From assembly GCF_009296175.1 (NCBI RefSeq), contig NZ_VOSK01000004.1:55702-119701 (forward strand): 64,000 nt of DNA, read 5' to 3'. Below the pieces are notes generated by a model, which had not been told where the DNA came from, did not search any database, and saw only the letters and a list, made by a program, of their open reading frames with translations. The stretch is from Microvirga tunisiensis. Its GTDB lineage: Bacteria > Pseudomonadota > Alphaproteobacteria > Rhizobiales > Beijerinckiaceae. Positions 18,720 to 30,245 of the stretch are shown here, in pieces; the first letter of the stretch is position 1, and each line of letters begins with the position of its first letter. A program made the translations under genes and the position numbers.

Positions 18720-20894
18720 TCATGCCCGGTTGAGGCTCGTCGTGCCGAGCGACTGCCGGGCCGCCTCGGCGAAGGTGAGGGCATCGCCGTCCATGGGCGG
18801 GGAGACGCGGCCGTCGCGCAGGACCACGATCCGGTCCGCCGCGCGGATCGTGTCCGGGCGGTGGGCGATGACGATGCGGGTGATCTTCAGCTGTGCCAGC
18901 GCCCGGTTGACCTCGCGTTCCTTGTCGAGGTCGAGGTTCGAGGTGCCCTCGTCCATGAAGAGGATGCGCGGGCGGCGGTAGAGCGCGCGCGCGAGCAGCA
19001 CCCGCTGCCGCTGACCGCCGGAGAGGGTCGTGCCCATGTCGCCGATGAGCGTGTTGTAGTTCATGGGCATGGCCATGATCTCATCGTCGATCCCGGCGAC
19101 CTGAGCGCAGGCGCGCATCCAGTCGAGATCGAGGCTCGCGTCGAAGAAGCAGATGTTTTCCGCGATGCTGCCCGACAGAAGCTGATCGTCCTGCATCACC
19201 ACGCCGATCTGCGAGCGGAACGAGTGGCGCCCGAAATGCTCCATGGGGATGCCGTCGATGAGCACCTTTCCCTCAATCGGCTTGAAGAGCCCGAGCATGA
19301 TCTTGAGAAGCGTCGTCTTGCCGCCGCCGGAGGGGCCGGTGATGGCGACGAACTCGCCCGCCCCGACCGTCAGATCCGCGCCGGCGAGAACCTCCGGCTC
19401 CGCGTCGGCATAGCGGAAGCTGACGCCTTCGAGCGCCACCGCGCCGGCGACCTGCCGCGTCACGAGGCTCTCCCCATGCCGGTCCTGCTCGCGCTCGGCG
19501 AGCGCGATGTCGGACAGCCGGTCGAGATGGAGATCGAGCATGCGGTATTGAATGCCGGTCTCGATCAGGTTGGTGGCTTTCCCGAGGAACTGCTCCTTGT
19601 AGGCCATGAAGGCGTAGAGCATGCCGATGGTAAGCTCGTTCGCCATGATGGCTCTCGCGCCGAGATAGATCACGAGCACGTTCTCGATGCCGTAGATCAG
19701 GTCGTTCGCCGTCTTGAACCCGATGGTGAAGCGGCCCTGCCGGATGCCGCGGCTGATCGCATCCGCATGGCGGTTCTGCCACAAGGCCTCCCGGTCGGCC
19801 TCGCGCCCGAAGATCTTGATGCTCTGAATCGCCCGGGCGGTCTCGATGAAGGTGGTCTGCTCCCTGGCGGTGGCCTCGATCATGTCTTCCTGCCGCTGGC
19901 GCAGCGCCCGGTAGAGAGCAAAGCGCAGAAGCGCGTAGAGGACGAGCGCCGCAACGACGATGCCCGAGAGTCTCGGGCTGTAGATGAGGATCATCGCAAG
20001 GGTAAGCGTCGCCATCACCCCGTCGACGAAGGCGGCGACGAGCCCTTCGGAGATCAGCCGCTGGATCGGCTCCGCCGAGCGGAAGCGCGAGACGAGATCG
20101 CCGATATGGCGCTTCTCGAACCAGCTCAGGGGAAGCCGCACGAGATGATGGAACAGATTGGCTCCCATCTGGAAATTGAGCGCGCCGCCCAGAAACAGCA
20201 GCACGTGTGAGCGCAGCCATTCGGCACCGACCTGGATGAGGGTGAGGAGCCCGAAGCCGAGGGCCAAGGCGGTCAAGAGTCCCTGGTCCCCCTTCATCAC
20301 CGCCTCGTCGACGGCAAGCTGCATGTAGAAAGGTGCGGCGAGCACCACGAGCTGCAGCACCGCCGACAGGACGAGCGCCTGCGCGAGCGCGCGCTTGATT
20401 CCAGGCATCCGGCCCCAGAGCGCCGTGAGGCTCAACCGGGAGGTTTCCTTCCTCCGCTCGAACGCGCTCGTCGGGGTCAGCTCCAGGGCGATGCCGGTGA
20501 AATGATGGCCGACCTCGTCGAGCGTCAGGGTCCGGATGCCGAATGCCGGGTCGTGGATCGTGACCTTGCGGGTGCCGACGTGTTTCAGCACCACGAAGTG
20601 GTTCATGTCCCAGTGCAGGATGCAGGGCAGCTTGATTTGGCCGAGCTGCTCGGGCTCGAGCCGCAAGCCGCGCCCGGTCATGCCGAGGCGCTGGCCCATG
20701 ACGAGCACGTCCTTGAGCGTCACGCCCTTCAGCGAGATCGAGAACAGGCGGCGCAGGGCCGCGAGGTCCACTTCGCGCCCGTGATAGGTCGCGATCATGG
20801 CGAGGCAGGCGAGGCCGCATTCGGCGGCTTCCGCCTGGATGATCGCCGGCAGGCGCGGCGTATCGAAATAGTCCAGATGGGCGAAAAGCTTCAC
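18720..20894 (-). CDS. Peptidase-containing ABC transporter (C39 bacteriocin-type exporter)
   Basis: A 724-residue protein joining three parts. The N-terminal C39 cysteine protease keeps its catalytic residues: Q20, C26 (AEAAECGLACL), H99 (DMNHFVVLKHVG) and D115 (IHDPAFG). A six-helix exporter membrane domain follows (roughly 150-430), then an ABC ATPase with Walker A GPSGGGKTT, signature LSGGQRQR and Walker B ILFMDEGTSNLD. Such proteins cut double-glycine leaders on the cytoplasmic side and export the mature peptide. The GTG start at 20894 overlaps the stop of the HlyD gene (GTGA), a better choice than an in-frame ATG 39 nt upstream inside that gene. The active Cys separates it from the CLD exporters of RTX toxins. 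No peptide gene is adjacent. Confidence 0.93.
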   Translation of the reverse strand: MKLFAHLDYFDTPRLPAIIQAEAAECGLACLAMIATYHGREVDLAALRRLFSISLKGVTLKDVLVMGQRLGMTGRGLRLEPEQLGQIKLPCILHWDMNHFVVLKHVGTRKVTIHDPAFGIRTLTLDEVGHHFTGIALELTPTSAFERRKETSRLSLTALWGRMPGIKRALAQALVLSAVLQLVVLAAPFYMQLAVDEAVMKGDQGLLTALALGFGLLTLIQVGAEWLRSHVLLFLGGALNFQMGANLFHHLVRLPLSWFEKRHIGDLVSRFRSAEPIQRLISEGLVAAFVDGVMATLTLAMILIYSPRLSGIVVAALVLYALLRFALYRALRQRQEDMIEATAREQTTFIETARAIQSIKIFGREADREALWQNRHADAISRGIRQGRFTIGFKTANDLIYGIENVLVIYLGARAIMANELTIGMLYAFMAYKEQFLGKATNLIETGIQYRMLDLHLDRLSDIALAEREQDRHGESLVTRQVAGAVALEGVSFRYADAEPEVLAGADLTVGAGEFVAITGPSGGGKTTLLKIMLGLFKPIEGKVLIDGIPMEHFGRHSFRSQIGVVMQDDQLLSGSIAENICFFDASLDLDWMRACAQVAGIDDEIMAMPMNYNTLIGDMGTTLSGGQRQRVLLARALYRRPRILFMDEGTSNLDLDKEREVNRALAQLKITRIVIAHRPDTIRAADRIVVLRDGRVSPPMDGDALTFAEAARQSLGTTSLNRA

Positions 20895-22141
20895 ATCCGC
20901 CCCCTGACGCTGATGAGCGGCTCGAACAGCCACGCGACGAGGGAGCGCCCCTCCAGCACGATGTCGGCCTTGAGGGTCATGTCGGGCTGGAGTGGCGCGG
21001 CCCTTCCGAAGGCGTCGATGTCCTGCCGGTCGAGACGCACGGTGACCCGATAGGCCGCCTCGGTGAGGGCGACCTTGCCGAGAACGTCGTTGGGCGAGAG
21101 CACGGCCTGCGACACGGTTGCGACGCTGCCGCCGAGTGTGCCGAAGCGCTGATAGGGAAAGGCATCGACCATCAGCCGCACGCGCTGCCCCGGCTCGACG
21201 AAGCCGATGGCGCGGCTCGGCACGAACAATTCCGCGAAGAGGCTCGCGCCGTCGGGGAGAAGCGCGAGGAGAGGCTTGTTGGGATCGACGATCTGGCCGG
21301 GAGCGGCCTGGAGGGACGTGACGCGTCCGGCGATCGGGGCCGTCATCACCTGCGCCCGCTGGCCCATTGCCTCCGCCCTCTGTCGCTCCCGATCGGCAAG
21401 GTTGAGGCGCAGCTGCGATAGCCGCTCGATCTGCTGTACGGGCAGCTGCTCGCGCTGCAGCTGCGTCTGGCCCAGCTCCTTTTCGGCCTTTGCCAGCTCA
21501 CGGTCGATCTCGGCCAGCGATTGCCGGCGGGCGAGCAGCGCCTCGTCCTGGTCCTGCTGGGCCGCGCGGGTGGTGTGTCCCTGTTCGGCAAGGCGGGCGA
21601 TGGTGTTGCGCCGCTCTTCGGTGACCTGGATGCGTTCGGCCATGAGCTTGCGCTGGACGGTGAGCGCCTCCCGCTCCGCCGTCACTGCGGCAATGGCTGC
21701 CTCCAGGCGGCGGATCTCGTTTTGCGTGCGGGCGGGATCCGCCGCGATCTGCTCTTTCAACACATCGACCTGGGTCGCCAGCGAGGAGAGAATCGCGCCA
21801 TCGAGAGTTCCGCCAGCCTCAAGACGCTGCCGGGAGGCGATTGTGAAGAGAGGCTGGTCCGCCGTCACCCGGTCGCCTTCCTGCACCATCAGCGCGGTGA
21901 CGACGCCACTGCGCGTGGGGGACACGCGCACCGCGCCGCCAGCCATCGCGAGTGCTCCGCTGGCGGTTTCCTTCCGGGCGTATTCGGCCGTGCCGAGGAA
22001 GAGGACGACGATGGCGGAGCAGGTGGCGACGAAGCCGCCGAGGAGGTGCCAGGAGAGGGGTGCGACCGGAAGCGACACGGACGAACGTTCGCCCGTGGCC
22101 GCCGCCATGGCCTCTGGCCGGAACAAGGATTGCTGAGCCAC
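20891..22141 (-). CDS. HlyD family membrane-fusion (adaptor) protein
   Basis: A 416-residue periplasmic adaptor for the C39 exporter encoded next. It has a short cytoplasmic tail, one membrane helix (about 34-54, HLLGGFVATCSAIVVLFLG), a first half-lipoyl strand (AVRVSPTRSGVVTALMVQEGDRV), a long coiled coil (about 115-255, rich in E, R and Q), a second half-lipoyl (TAPIAGRVTSLQAAPGQIVDPNKPLL) and a beta-barrel (FAELFVPSRAIGFVEPGQRVRLMVDAFPYQ). A GTG at 22141 has gaggg 7-8 nt upstream; the TTG at 22147 sits too close to it. It links the inner-membrane exporter to an outer-membrane channel of TolC type, which is not in the window. Confidence 0.9.
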   Translation of the reverse strand: MAQQSLFRPEAMAAATGERSSVSLPVAPLSWHLLGGFVATCSAIVVLFLGTAEYARKETASGALAMAGGAVRVSPTRSGVVTALMVQEGDRVTADQPLFTIASRQRLEAGGTLDGAILSSLATQVDVLKEQIAADPARTQNEIRRLEAAIAAVTAEREALTVQRKLMAERIQVTEERRNTIARLAEQGHTTRAAQQDQDEALLARRQSLAEIDRELAKAEKELGQTQLQREQLPVQQIERLSQLRLNLADRERQRAEAMGQRAQVMTAPIAGRVTSLQAAPGQIVDPNKPLLALLPDGASLFAELFVPSRAIGFVEPGQRVRLMVDAFPYQRFGTLGGSVATVSQAVLSPNDVLGKVALTEAAYRVTVRLDRQDIDAFGRAAPLQPDMTLKADIVLEGRSLVAWLFEPLISVRGRM

Positions 22142-22262
22142 CCCCAAACCCTCAAGGCAACAGAATTACGACACTATGTTGCAGAAAGAGCGAGGCGGCA
22201 CAAGGAAAAGGGGAGGCGACGACCGGCGATTCCGCCGGAGAGGTCAAGGAGATTGGCGCTGA

Positions 22263-22643
22263 TTACGCACGGGTCTGGGCGCGCGCAAGGTACTTGCGCC
22301 GCGCCTTGGCCTGCTGCTCGGCGCGCTTCATGAGCCAGTCGAGGATGTTGTGCTCGACCTCGAGGCCCGTCTCCGCATCTTCCAGACGCTGGATCCGATC
22401 GACCCGGAAGCCGCGATAGCCGTCCTCGGTCAGGATATCGATGCCGCCGAGCAGCATCTTGCCCGGACCCACCTTCAGCTCGCGCGCCAGCACCCAGCGC
22501 CGGCTCGCGTTGCCGACCTGGTCGACGTAGTCGAGCTCCAGCGCGCCCTCCAGCGGATAGACGTGCCAATTGCCCTCGATCCGCTCCTCGACGGGGGCGT
22601 TCCGGGCCGGCCTCAACAGGGATGTTGCAAGGGTGCTAACCAT
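22263..22643 (-). CDS. Small WYL-domain-like protein, orphan
   Basis: A protein of about 126 residues from an ATG at 22643 (a GTG at 22664 is an alternative). The middle reads ALELDYVDQVGNASRRWVL, then LLGGIDILTEDGYRGFRV and DRIQRLED. This is the pattern of a WYL ligand-binding domain (x-L-x-Y-x-D-x2-G, and the FRxDRI end), but no helix-turn-helix is attached and the C-terminus is a charged helix. WYL domains bind nucleotides or nucleic acids and often regulate defence and stress genes. It lies upstream of the exporter genes on the same strand, 122 nt from the HlyD start; a regulatory role is a guess. Confidence 0.55.
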   Translation of the reverse strand: MVSTLATSLLRPARNAPVEERIEGNWHVYPLEGALELDYVDQVGNASRRWVLARELKVGPGKMLLGGIDILTEDGYRGFRVDRIQRLEDAETGLEVEHNILDWLMKRAEQQAKARRKYLARAQTRA

Positions 22644-22914
22644 AAGGAGAATATGGGAATTCACCCTTTGTTCTGCAAGGATTTCGGATGCCTGAAAGGC
22701 GAAAAAATCGTTGGAAAATATAGGAAAAAGGCGTCCGGTGACGAGAGATCCGCCCTCACGAGCATGTCGAGGAAAGTCTTGCGGGGCGCCTGGGGCTCAT
22801 ACGCGAGAAAGGGCATCACCATCAAGCGTGCAAACAGCCGCGGAATAAGCACCCACGCGGGGGAACGGCATGTGCTACGCTCGGACGCTCAGAACCCTCC
22901 CAGCGAGCAGACCC

Positions 22915-23148
22915 ATGCGCATCCTCACAGCCGTCTCCATCCTTGCACTCGCTTTCGCGTCCCAGGTTGCTCAAGCTCAGGCGCCGTTGGCGAGGGACAG
23001 AGCTCCACAAGCGCCGGCAGAAAAGGCAATCAGCCCTGAGGAGAGTGCCGCCAAGATCGATGCGATACGGCAGAAGGCCGAAGCCCTGGAGCGCTCGCGG
23101 GACGAGAAGCTGAAGAGGACCACGAAAAGCATCTGTATCGGCTGCTGA
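22915..23148 (+). CDS. Small exported coiled-coil protein of unknown function
   Basis: A 77-residue protein with a signal peptide (about residues 1-21, FASQVAQA|Q), a short proline-rich linker, an acidic-basic amphipathic helix (PEESAAKIDAIRQKAEAL) and a C-terminal CIGC pair. No family is recognised. It could be a heme- or metal-binding fragment or a disulfide-anchored coiled coil. The ATG at 22915 is fixed by the signal peptide. Confidence 0.5.
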   Translation: MRILTAVSILALAFASQVAQAQAPLARDRAPQAPAEKAISPEESAAKIDAIRQKAEALERSRDEKLKRTTKSICIGC

Positions 23149-23322
23149 TCGCTCCTGACCGGTCCATCGAGCAGGAACGAGCCGGTAGGCTGGGGCTGTT
23201 GAGGCAGGTCGCGTTGGGCGGACACTGGCGAGAGCAAGCTACGAAGGATTAATCCCGGCGATCCCATTGATAAGCATCTCCCCACAGGACAGAATTCCGA
23301 TATTGTCGATGCGGGTGATGCC

Positions 23323-23436
23323 ATGCAGACCCTTTCTATCGTTTCCCTCTTCGTTGGCGTGGCCCTCACAACGTTCGTGTTGCTTGTCGGGTTGACTGAT
23401 CTTGCAAGCCCATCGGTCGGCCTGACCATCCACTAG
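23323..23436 (+). CDS. Candidate 37-residue single-pass membrane protein
   Basis: An ATG-to-TAG frame with a strongly hydrophobic stretch (SLFVGVALTTFVLLVGLTDL), preceded by ggtg. Hydrophobicity is the only support; no homologue is recognised and the frame is short enough to arise by chance. Confidence 0.25.
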   Translation: MQTLSIVSLFVGVALTTFVLLVGLTDLASPSVGLTIH

Positions 23437-23614
23437 GTCTCCCTCGACCGGTACGTCGAGGAGGAGCTTGCAAAGTGGCTGGGGCTTCTTCGAGCTTGAT
23501 GCAGCGATATGAGGGCCGCTGAAGCCGGGCGATGCCGTCCTGTGGCTTCGAGTATCGCCGTCGCCAATCCGGTGACGTGAATCGCAGCTCTGGCTACGGG
23601 CGCCGCGCTCATCC

Positions 23615-23650
23615 GCATCGGGATCACCGGCACGCGGCCGGTGCCGACGA
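23615..23650. repeat. Dispersed palindrome element, copy 5 (single module)
   Basis: Only the gatcaccggc...gccggtgccgacg module is present; the catggccggg partner is missing. Confidence 0.6.
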
Positions 23651-24233
23651 CGGGCAGGCATGTTCCTTTTTTGTTCTTGACAATTGTCCTAACCTTGGCT
23701 ATGGATGGGAGGTCCGGTCTCACGAGGGACGCGCCCGAGGCGTCGGTGACGGAGACCGGATACGGTTCTGACAGGGCGGGGGAGTCGCACCCTCCGGCGG
23801 TCAGGGTCCTGAGCGGAGGCGGCGCGACGATCGACCTGTTCGGGCAGGCGGTGGCCGCCCCCTCCCAAGCCTCGCCGGCACCGGTGTAATCTCCGGGGCC
23901 GCGCAATCAAGCGCCGTAAAGCGCCTCTGAGGGTGTCGTCCCTGAGGCGGGGAGTGCGGGGCTCAGGATGAAAAAAGCCGTGCGCGGGAGGCGGGTTGAG
24001 CTTCCCATCCGGGCGGATCTCCCGTCCCGAACCCCTTCGCGCTCCGCTGGAGCGGCGAAGCACACCTCAGTCCCGCGCTTCCCTCGATCTCCGAGACAAG
24101 CCAGGACCGGCCGGAAGCCGCCAGCCCCACCAGGGGAGGGAGCGTCCTCACGCGCCCCGATTTCGTCCTTCCGCCTTGACTTCCCCTTGCTCCCATGGAT
24201 GTTGCGCGTAAACCGAACCAGCAGGCTTTTTAA

Positions 24234-26054
24234 ATGTCCGCCTCCATGCACCGTTACCGTTCTCACACTTGCGGCGCGCTCCGCGAATCCGATGTCGGCC
24301 AGGTCGCCCGCCTCTCCGGCTGGTGCCACCGCATCCGCGACCATGGCGGCGTGCTGTTCATCGACCTGCGCGACCATTACGGCATGACGCAATGCGTGAT
24401 CGATCCGGATTCGCCGGCCTTCAAGCAGGCCGAAGCCGCACGGTCGGAATGGGTGATCCGGGTCGACGGCAAGGTGCGCAAGCGCCCGGCCGGCACCGAG
24501 AACCCGGAGCTGCCGACCGGCACGGTCGAGGTCTACATCACCGACATCGAGGTGCTGGGTCCGGCGGCCGAGCTGCCGATGCCGGTCTTCGGCGACCAGG
24601 AGTATCCGGAGGAGACCCGTCTCACCTACCGGTATCTCGATCTGCGCCGCGAGAAGCTGCACAACAACATCATGAAGCGCGGCGCCATCATCAATTCGCT
24701 GCGCAGCCGGATGCAGACCAGCGGATTCTTCGAGTTTACGACGCCGATCCTCACAGCCTCCTCGCCGGAGGGCGCGCGCGACTTCCTCGTGCCGTCGCGC
24801 ATCCATCCCGGCAAGTTCTACGCGCTGCCGCAGGCGCCGCAGCAGTTCAAGCAGCTGATCATGATCTCCGGCTTCGACCGGTACTTCCAGATGGCCCCCT
24901 GCTTCCGCGACGAGGATCCGCGCGCCGACCGCCTGCCGGGCGAGTTCTACCAGCTCGACGTTGAGATGAGCTTCGTCACCCAGGAAGACGTGTTCCAGAC
25001 CATGGAGCCGGTGATCCGCGACACCTTCAAGGACTTCGCGGACGGCAAGCCGGTGACGGACGTTTTCCCGCGCATCCCGTACTTCGAGTCGATGCTGAAA
25101 TACGGCTCCGACAAGCCGGATCTTCGCAACCCGCTCGTCATCGCCGACGTGTCGGAGGTGTTCACCCGCGAGGACGTGACCTTCAACGCGTTCAAGAACG
25201 TGATCAAGTCCGGCGGCGTGGTGCGCGCCATTCCGGCGACGGGCGCCGCCTCGCAGCCGCGCTCCTTCTTCGACAAGCTCAACGACTGGGCCCGCACGGA
25301 AGGCGCGCCCGGCCTCGGCTACATCGTGTTCGAGGAAGAGGGCGGCCAGATCCTCGGCAAAGGCCCGATCGCCAAGTTCATTCCGGAAGCCGCGCAGGCC
25401 GTCATCCGCGAGAAGGCCGGCATCAAGGCGGGCGACGCGGTGTTCTTCTCGGCCGGCGCCGAAGACAAGGCGGCGTCCCTCGCTGGCAAGGCGCGGACCC
25501 GCATCGGCGAGGAGCTCGGCCTCATCGACAAGGACCGGTTCGAGTTCTGCTGGATCGTCGACTTCCCGCAATACGAGTGGAACGAGGACGAGAAGAAGAT
25601 CGACTTCTCGCACAACCCATTCTCCATGGCCAACATGGACCACGACTCGTTCATGGCGCTCGACCCGTCGGACAAGGACACGATCCTCAAGATCACGGCC
25701 TTCCAATACGACATGGTCTGCAACGGCTACGAGATGGCCTCAGGCTCGATCCGCAACCACCGTCCCGACCGGATGGTGAAGGCCTTCGAGATCGCCGGCT
25801 ACGGCGAGAAGGAGGTCATGGAGCGGTTCGGCGGCATGTATCGCGCGTTCCAGTACGGCGCGCCGCCGCACGGCGGCATGGCGGCCGGCGTGGACCGCAT
25901 CGTGATGCTGCTGTGCGGCGCGCATAACCTGCGCGAGATCACGCTGTTCCCGATGAACCAGAAGGCGGAAGACCTCCTGCTCGGCGCGCCCTCCGAGGCG
26001 ACGCCGAAGCAGCTGCGCGAGCTGCACATCCGGACGAACCTGCCGGAGAAATGA
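24234..26054 (+). CDS. aspS: Aspartyl-tRNA synthetase
   Basis: A 606-residue bacterial-type class IIb synthetase charging tRNA-Asp (and often tRNA-Asn in alphaproteobacteria lacking AsnRS). An OB-fold anticodon domain (about 1-110) is followed by the catalytic core: motif 2 near [21 protein letters not shown], the bacterial GAD insertion (about 290-410), and motif 3 in [16 protein letters not shown]. Length and architecture are normal. Its stop overlaps the next start (ATGA). Confidence 0.98.
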   Translation: MSASMHRYRSHTCGALRESDVGQVARLSGWCHRIRDHGGVLFIDLRDHYGMTQCVIDPDSPAFKQAEAARSEWVIRVDGKVRKRPAGTENPELPTGTVEVYITDIEVLGPAAELPMPVFGDQEYPEETRLTYRYLDLRREKLHNNIMKRGAIINSLRSRMQTSGFFEFTTPILTASSPEGARDFLVPSRIHPGKFYALPQAPQQFKQLIMISGFDRYFQMAPCFRDEDPRADRLPGEFYQLDVEMSFVTQEDVFQTMEPVIRDTFKDFADGKPVTDVFPRIPYFESMLKYGSDKPDLRNPLVIADVSEVFTREDVTFNAFKNVIKSGGVVRAIPATGAASQPRSFFDKLNDWARTEGAPGLGYIVFEEEGGQILGKGPIAKFIPEAAQAVIREKAGIKAGDAVFFSAGAEDKAASLAGKARTRIGEELGLIDKDRFEFCWIVDFPQYEWNEDEKKIDFSHNPFSMANMDHDSFMALDPSDKDTILKITAFQYDMVCNGYEMASGSIRNHRPDRMVKAFEIAGYGEKEVMERFGGMYRAFQYGAPPHGGMAAGVDRIVMLLCGAHNLREITLFPMNQKAEDLLLGAPSEATPKQLRELHIRTNLPEK

Positions 26055-26905
26055 GAAGCAGCGACGTCACCGCCATCGTCGTGACCTTCGACAGCGCCCA
26101 TGCGCTGCCGGAGTGTCTCGGCGCGCTGGCGGCGGACGGAGTCCCGGCGCTGGTGGTCGACAATGCCTCGACGGACGACACGGTGGCCGTCGCCGTAGGG
26201 CAGGGCGCGCGTGTCATCCGCAACGCCCGCAACGAGGGCTACGGCCGCGCCAACAACATCGGCGCGCGGGCGGCGGAGAGCGAATTCATCCTCATCGTCA
26301 ATCCCGATTGCATCGTCGACAAGGGCGCGGTCGCAGCCCTCGTCGATGCGGCGCGGCGCTATCCGGACGCGGCGTTTTTCGCGCCGCGGATCGTCGAGCC
26401 GAGCGGGCGCGTGTTCTACCAGCCGCGCTCGCTGCTCGCGACCTCTCTCACCAATCCCGGCGGCAAGCTCGTGCTGCCCGAGGGCGAGGCCTGCGCGCCG
26501 TTCTTTTCGGGCGCCTGCTTTCTCATGCGCCGCGACGTGTTCCTGAAACTCGGCGGCTTCGACGAGAACATTTTTCTGTTCTACGAGGACGACGATCTCT
26601 GTCGCCGCGTGGCGGATTCCGGCTCCGCGCTGATCTACGTGCCGCACGCCGTGGTGCGGCACGGACGTGGGCAGTCGAGTGGCGAAAAGCCCGGCCGCAT
26701 CTTCGCCTCCCGCTGGCATCAGGCCTGGTCGCGCGCCTATGTGAGCCGCAAATACGGGTTGCCGAACCCAGCGCCCGGCATGTTCGCGATCAATGGGTTG
26801 AAGGCGCTGGGTGCGAGGCTGACGTTCCGGCGCAAGCTCGTCGAACGCTATGGCGGTTCTGCGGCCGGAGCTTGGGCGGCCATGAGGGGCAGGAAGGCAT
26901 TTTGA
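26051..26905 (+). CDS. Glycosyltransferase family 2 protein (WbbL/rhamnosyltransferase-like)
   Basis: A 284-residue GT-A fold enzyme. It opens with [17 protein letters not shown], then the nucleotide-binding [10 protein letters not shown], the [11 protein letters not shown] segment, a DxD-like metal site (NPDC at about 95-98) and the late catalytic [22 protein letters not shown]([13 protein letters not shown]) block; such proteins add a sugar (often rhamnose) to a cell-surface polymer. The acceptor is unknown and no polysaccharide cluster surrounds it. Overlap with aspS (ATGA) suggests cotranslation. Confidence 0.85.
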   Translation: MRSSDVTAIVVTFDSAHALPECLGALAADGVPALVVDNASTDDTVAVAVGQGARVIRNARNEGYGRANNIGARAAESEFILIVNPDCIVDKGAVAALVDAARRYPDAAFFAPRIVEPSGRVFYQPRSLLATSLTNPGGKLVLPEGEACAPFFSGACFLMRRDVFLKLGGFDENIFLFYEDDDLCRRVADSGSALIYVPHAVVRHGRGQSSGEKPGRIFASRWHQAWSRAYVSRKYGLPNPAPGMFAINGLKALGARLTFRRKLVERYGGSAAGAWAAMRGRKAF

Positions 26906-26929
26906 GCTCCTGCTACATCTCCTCCCAAG

Positions 26930-27019
26930 TCATGGCCGGCCTTGTGCCGGCCATCCCGATGATTTGAAGCGCCGCACTTTTCCGATAGGGATCACCGGCA
27001 CAAGGCCGGTGATGACGAG
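26930..27019. repeat. Dispersed paired-palindrome element, copy 6
   Basis: Both modules in the copy 1 order (tcatggccgg... then gatcaccggc...ggccggtgatgacgag), in a convergent space. Confidence 0.75.
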
Positions 27020-27031
27020 AGAGATGGGGTT

Positions 27032-27652
27032 TCACGAACACTGCGTCCGCAGCACCTTTACGGCCGCGATCAGCTCCCGGATCCGGTCGCTCTGCAAGAG
27101 CGGGATGAGGGTCGCGATCTTTTCGCGCGGCAGGTCCCACCATTTCGCATCGAGCAGGGCTGCGATCGTCTCCTCGTCGAAGCGGAAGCGGATGACCTTG
27201 GCCGGGTTGCCGCCGACGATGGCGTAGGCCGGCACGTCCTTGGTCACGATGGCATGGGCCGCGACCACGGCGCCATGCCCCACGGTCACACCTGACATGA
27301 CGATGGCGCCGGAGCCGAGCCAGACATCGTGACCGATGGTCACGTCGCCGCGGGAGGTGTGATAATCCTCGCTTCGAGGCGCCGCGGGCCAGAGTTCCCG
27401 GAAGGCCGAGAACGGATAGGTGGTGCCCCAGTCGGTGCGATGGTTGCCGCCGAGCAGGATCTCGACCTTGTCGGCGATCGAGCCGTAGCGGCCGATGGTG
27501 AGCTTCCGGCCCGACTCGGGGAAGCGCACCTTAGGCTTGCCGTAGGTGAACTCGCCGATCTCGTAGCCGTAGCGCCCGGCCATGCCGGCCAAGTGCACGC
27601 GGGTCTGGTTGTGCGGGTTGCGCCAGTTCTTCAAACGGTGCCGGAGCTTCAT
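27032..27652 (-). CDS. CatB-related hexapeptide-repeat O-acetyltransferase
   Basis: A 206-residue left-handed beta-helix acetyltransferase of the xenobiotic (XAT/CatB) type. It has the family opening IGEFTYGKPKVRF, the long loop with the catalytic His region (LLGGNHRTDWGTTYPFS), and hexapeptide turns (VTIGHDVWLGSGAIVMSGVTVG then AIVTKDVPAYAIVGGNPAKVI). Members acetylate chloramphenicol, streptogramins or sugars. There is no evidence for drug resistance as opposed to a glycan substrate; the neighbouring glycosyltransferase makes a surface sugar plausible. Confidence 0.85.
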   Translation of the reverse strand: MKLRHRLKNWRNPHNQTRVHLAGMAGRYGYEIGEFTYGKPKVRFPESGRKLTIGRYGSIADKVEILLGGNHRTDWGTTYPFSAFRELWPAAPRSEDYHTSRGDVTIGHDVWLGSGAIVMSGVTVGHGAVVAAHAIVTKDVPAYAIVGGNPAKVIRFRFDEETIAALLDAKWWDLPREKIATLIPLLQSDRIRELIAAVKVLRTQCS

Positions 27653-27751
27653 CGTCTGGCTCCATAGACCAGAGAAGAACGTTGACGGCAGGGGGGCAGC
27701 GCGCGCACAAGGGCCTCCGAAGCGGTTTGGTCAGTGCAAGGAGCGTCGGGG

Positions 27752-30055
<2,304 letters not shown>

Positions 30056-30105
30056 AGGGCGGCGACGACACAGCAGCCTTCACAGGCTGCCGCACCGTTC
30101 CCCGT

Positions 30106-30195
30106 TCATGGCCGGGCCTGTCCCGGCCATCCCGATTATGAAAAAGCACGGCGCCTTTCGAGACGAGATCACCGGCACAAGGCCGGTGATGACGG
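30106..30195. repeat. Dispersed paired-palindrome element, copy 7
   Basis: Both modules in copy 1 order, between convergent maeB and the exported 619-residue protein gene. Confidence 0.75.
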
Positions 30196-30245
30196 CGGAG
30201 AGGAACGGCCGGTAGGCTTCGAGATGCTGTGCGAACGGGCAGCCG

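Larger units (their letters stand above)
23149..24233. other. Gene-poor intergenic region
   Basis: 1,085 nt between a small exported protein gene and aspS with no recognised gene. It contains a candidate 37-residue membrane ORF at 23323-23436, one palindrome module at 23615-23650, and a sigma70-like promoter signal (ttgaca at 23677-23682, 17 nt, tatgga at 23700-23705). An open frame at 23641-23889 has GC-rich third positions and a hydrophobic N-terminal stretch, but no recognisable family or ribosome site. No feature accounts for the last 340 nt before aspS. Confidence 0.6.

Noticed and set aside
22661..22852. 63-residue minus-strand frame upstream of the WYL-like gene
   Set aside because: GTG start without ribosome site, no family, unremarkable composition.
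23907..25706. 599-residue minus-strand frame over aspS
   Set aside because: Antisense of aspS; no recognisable motif.
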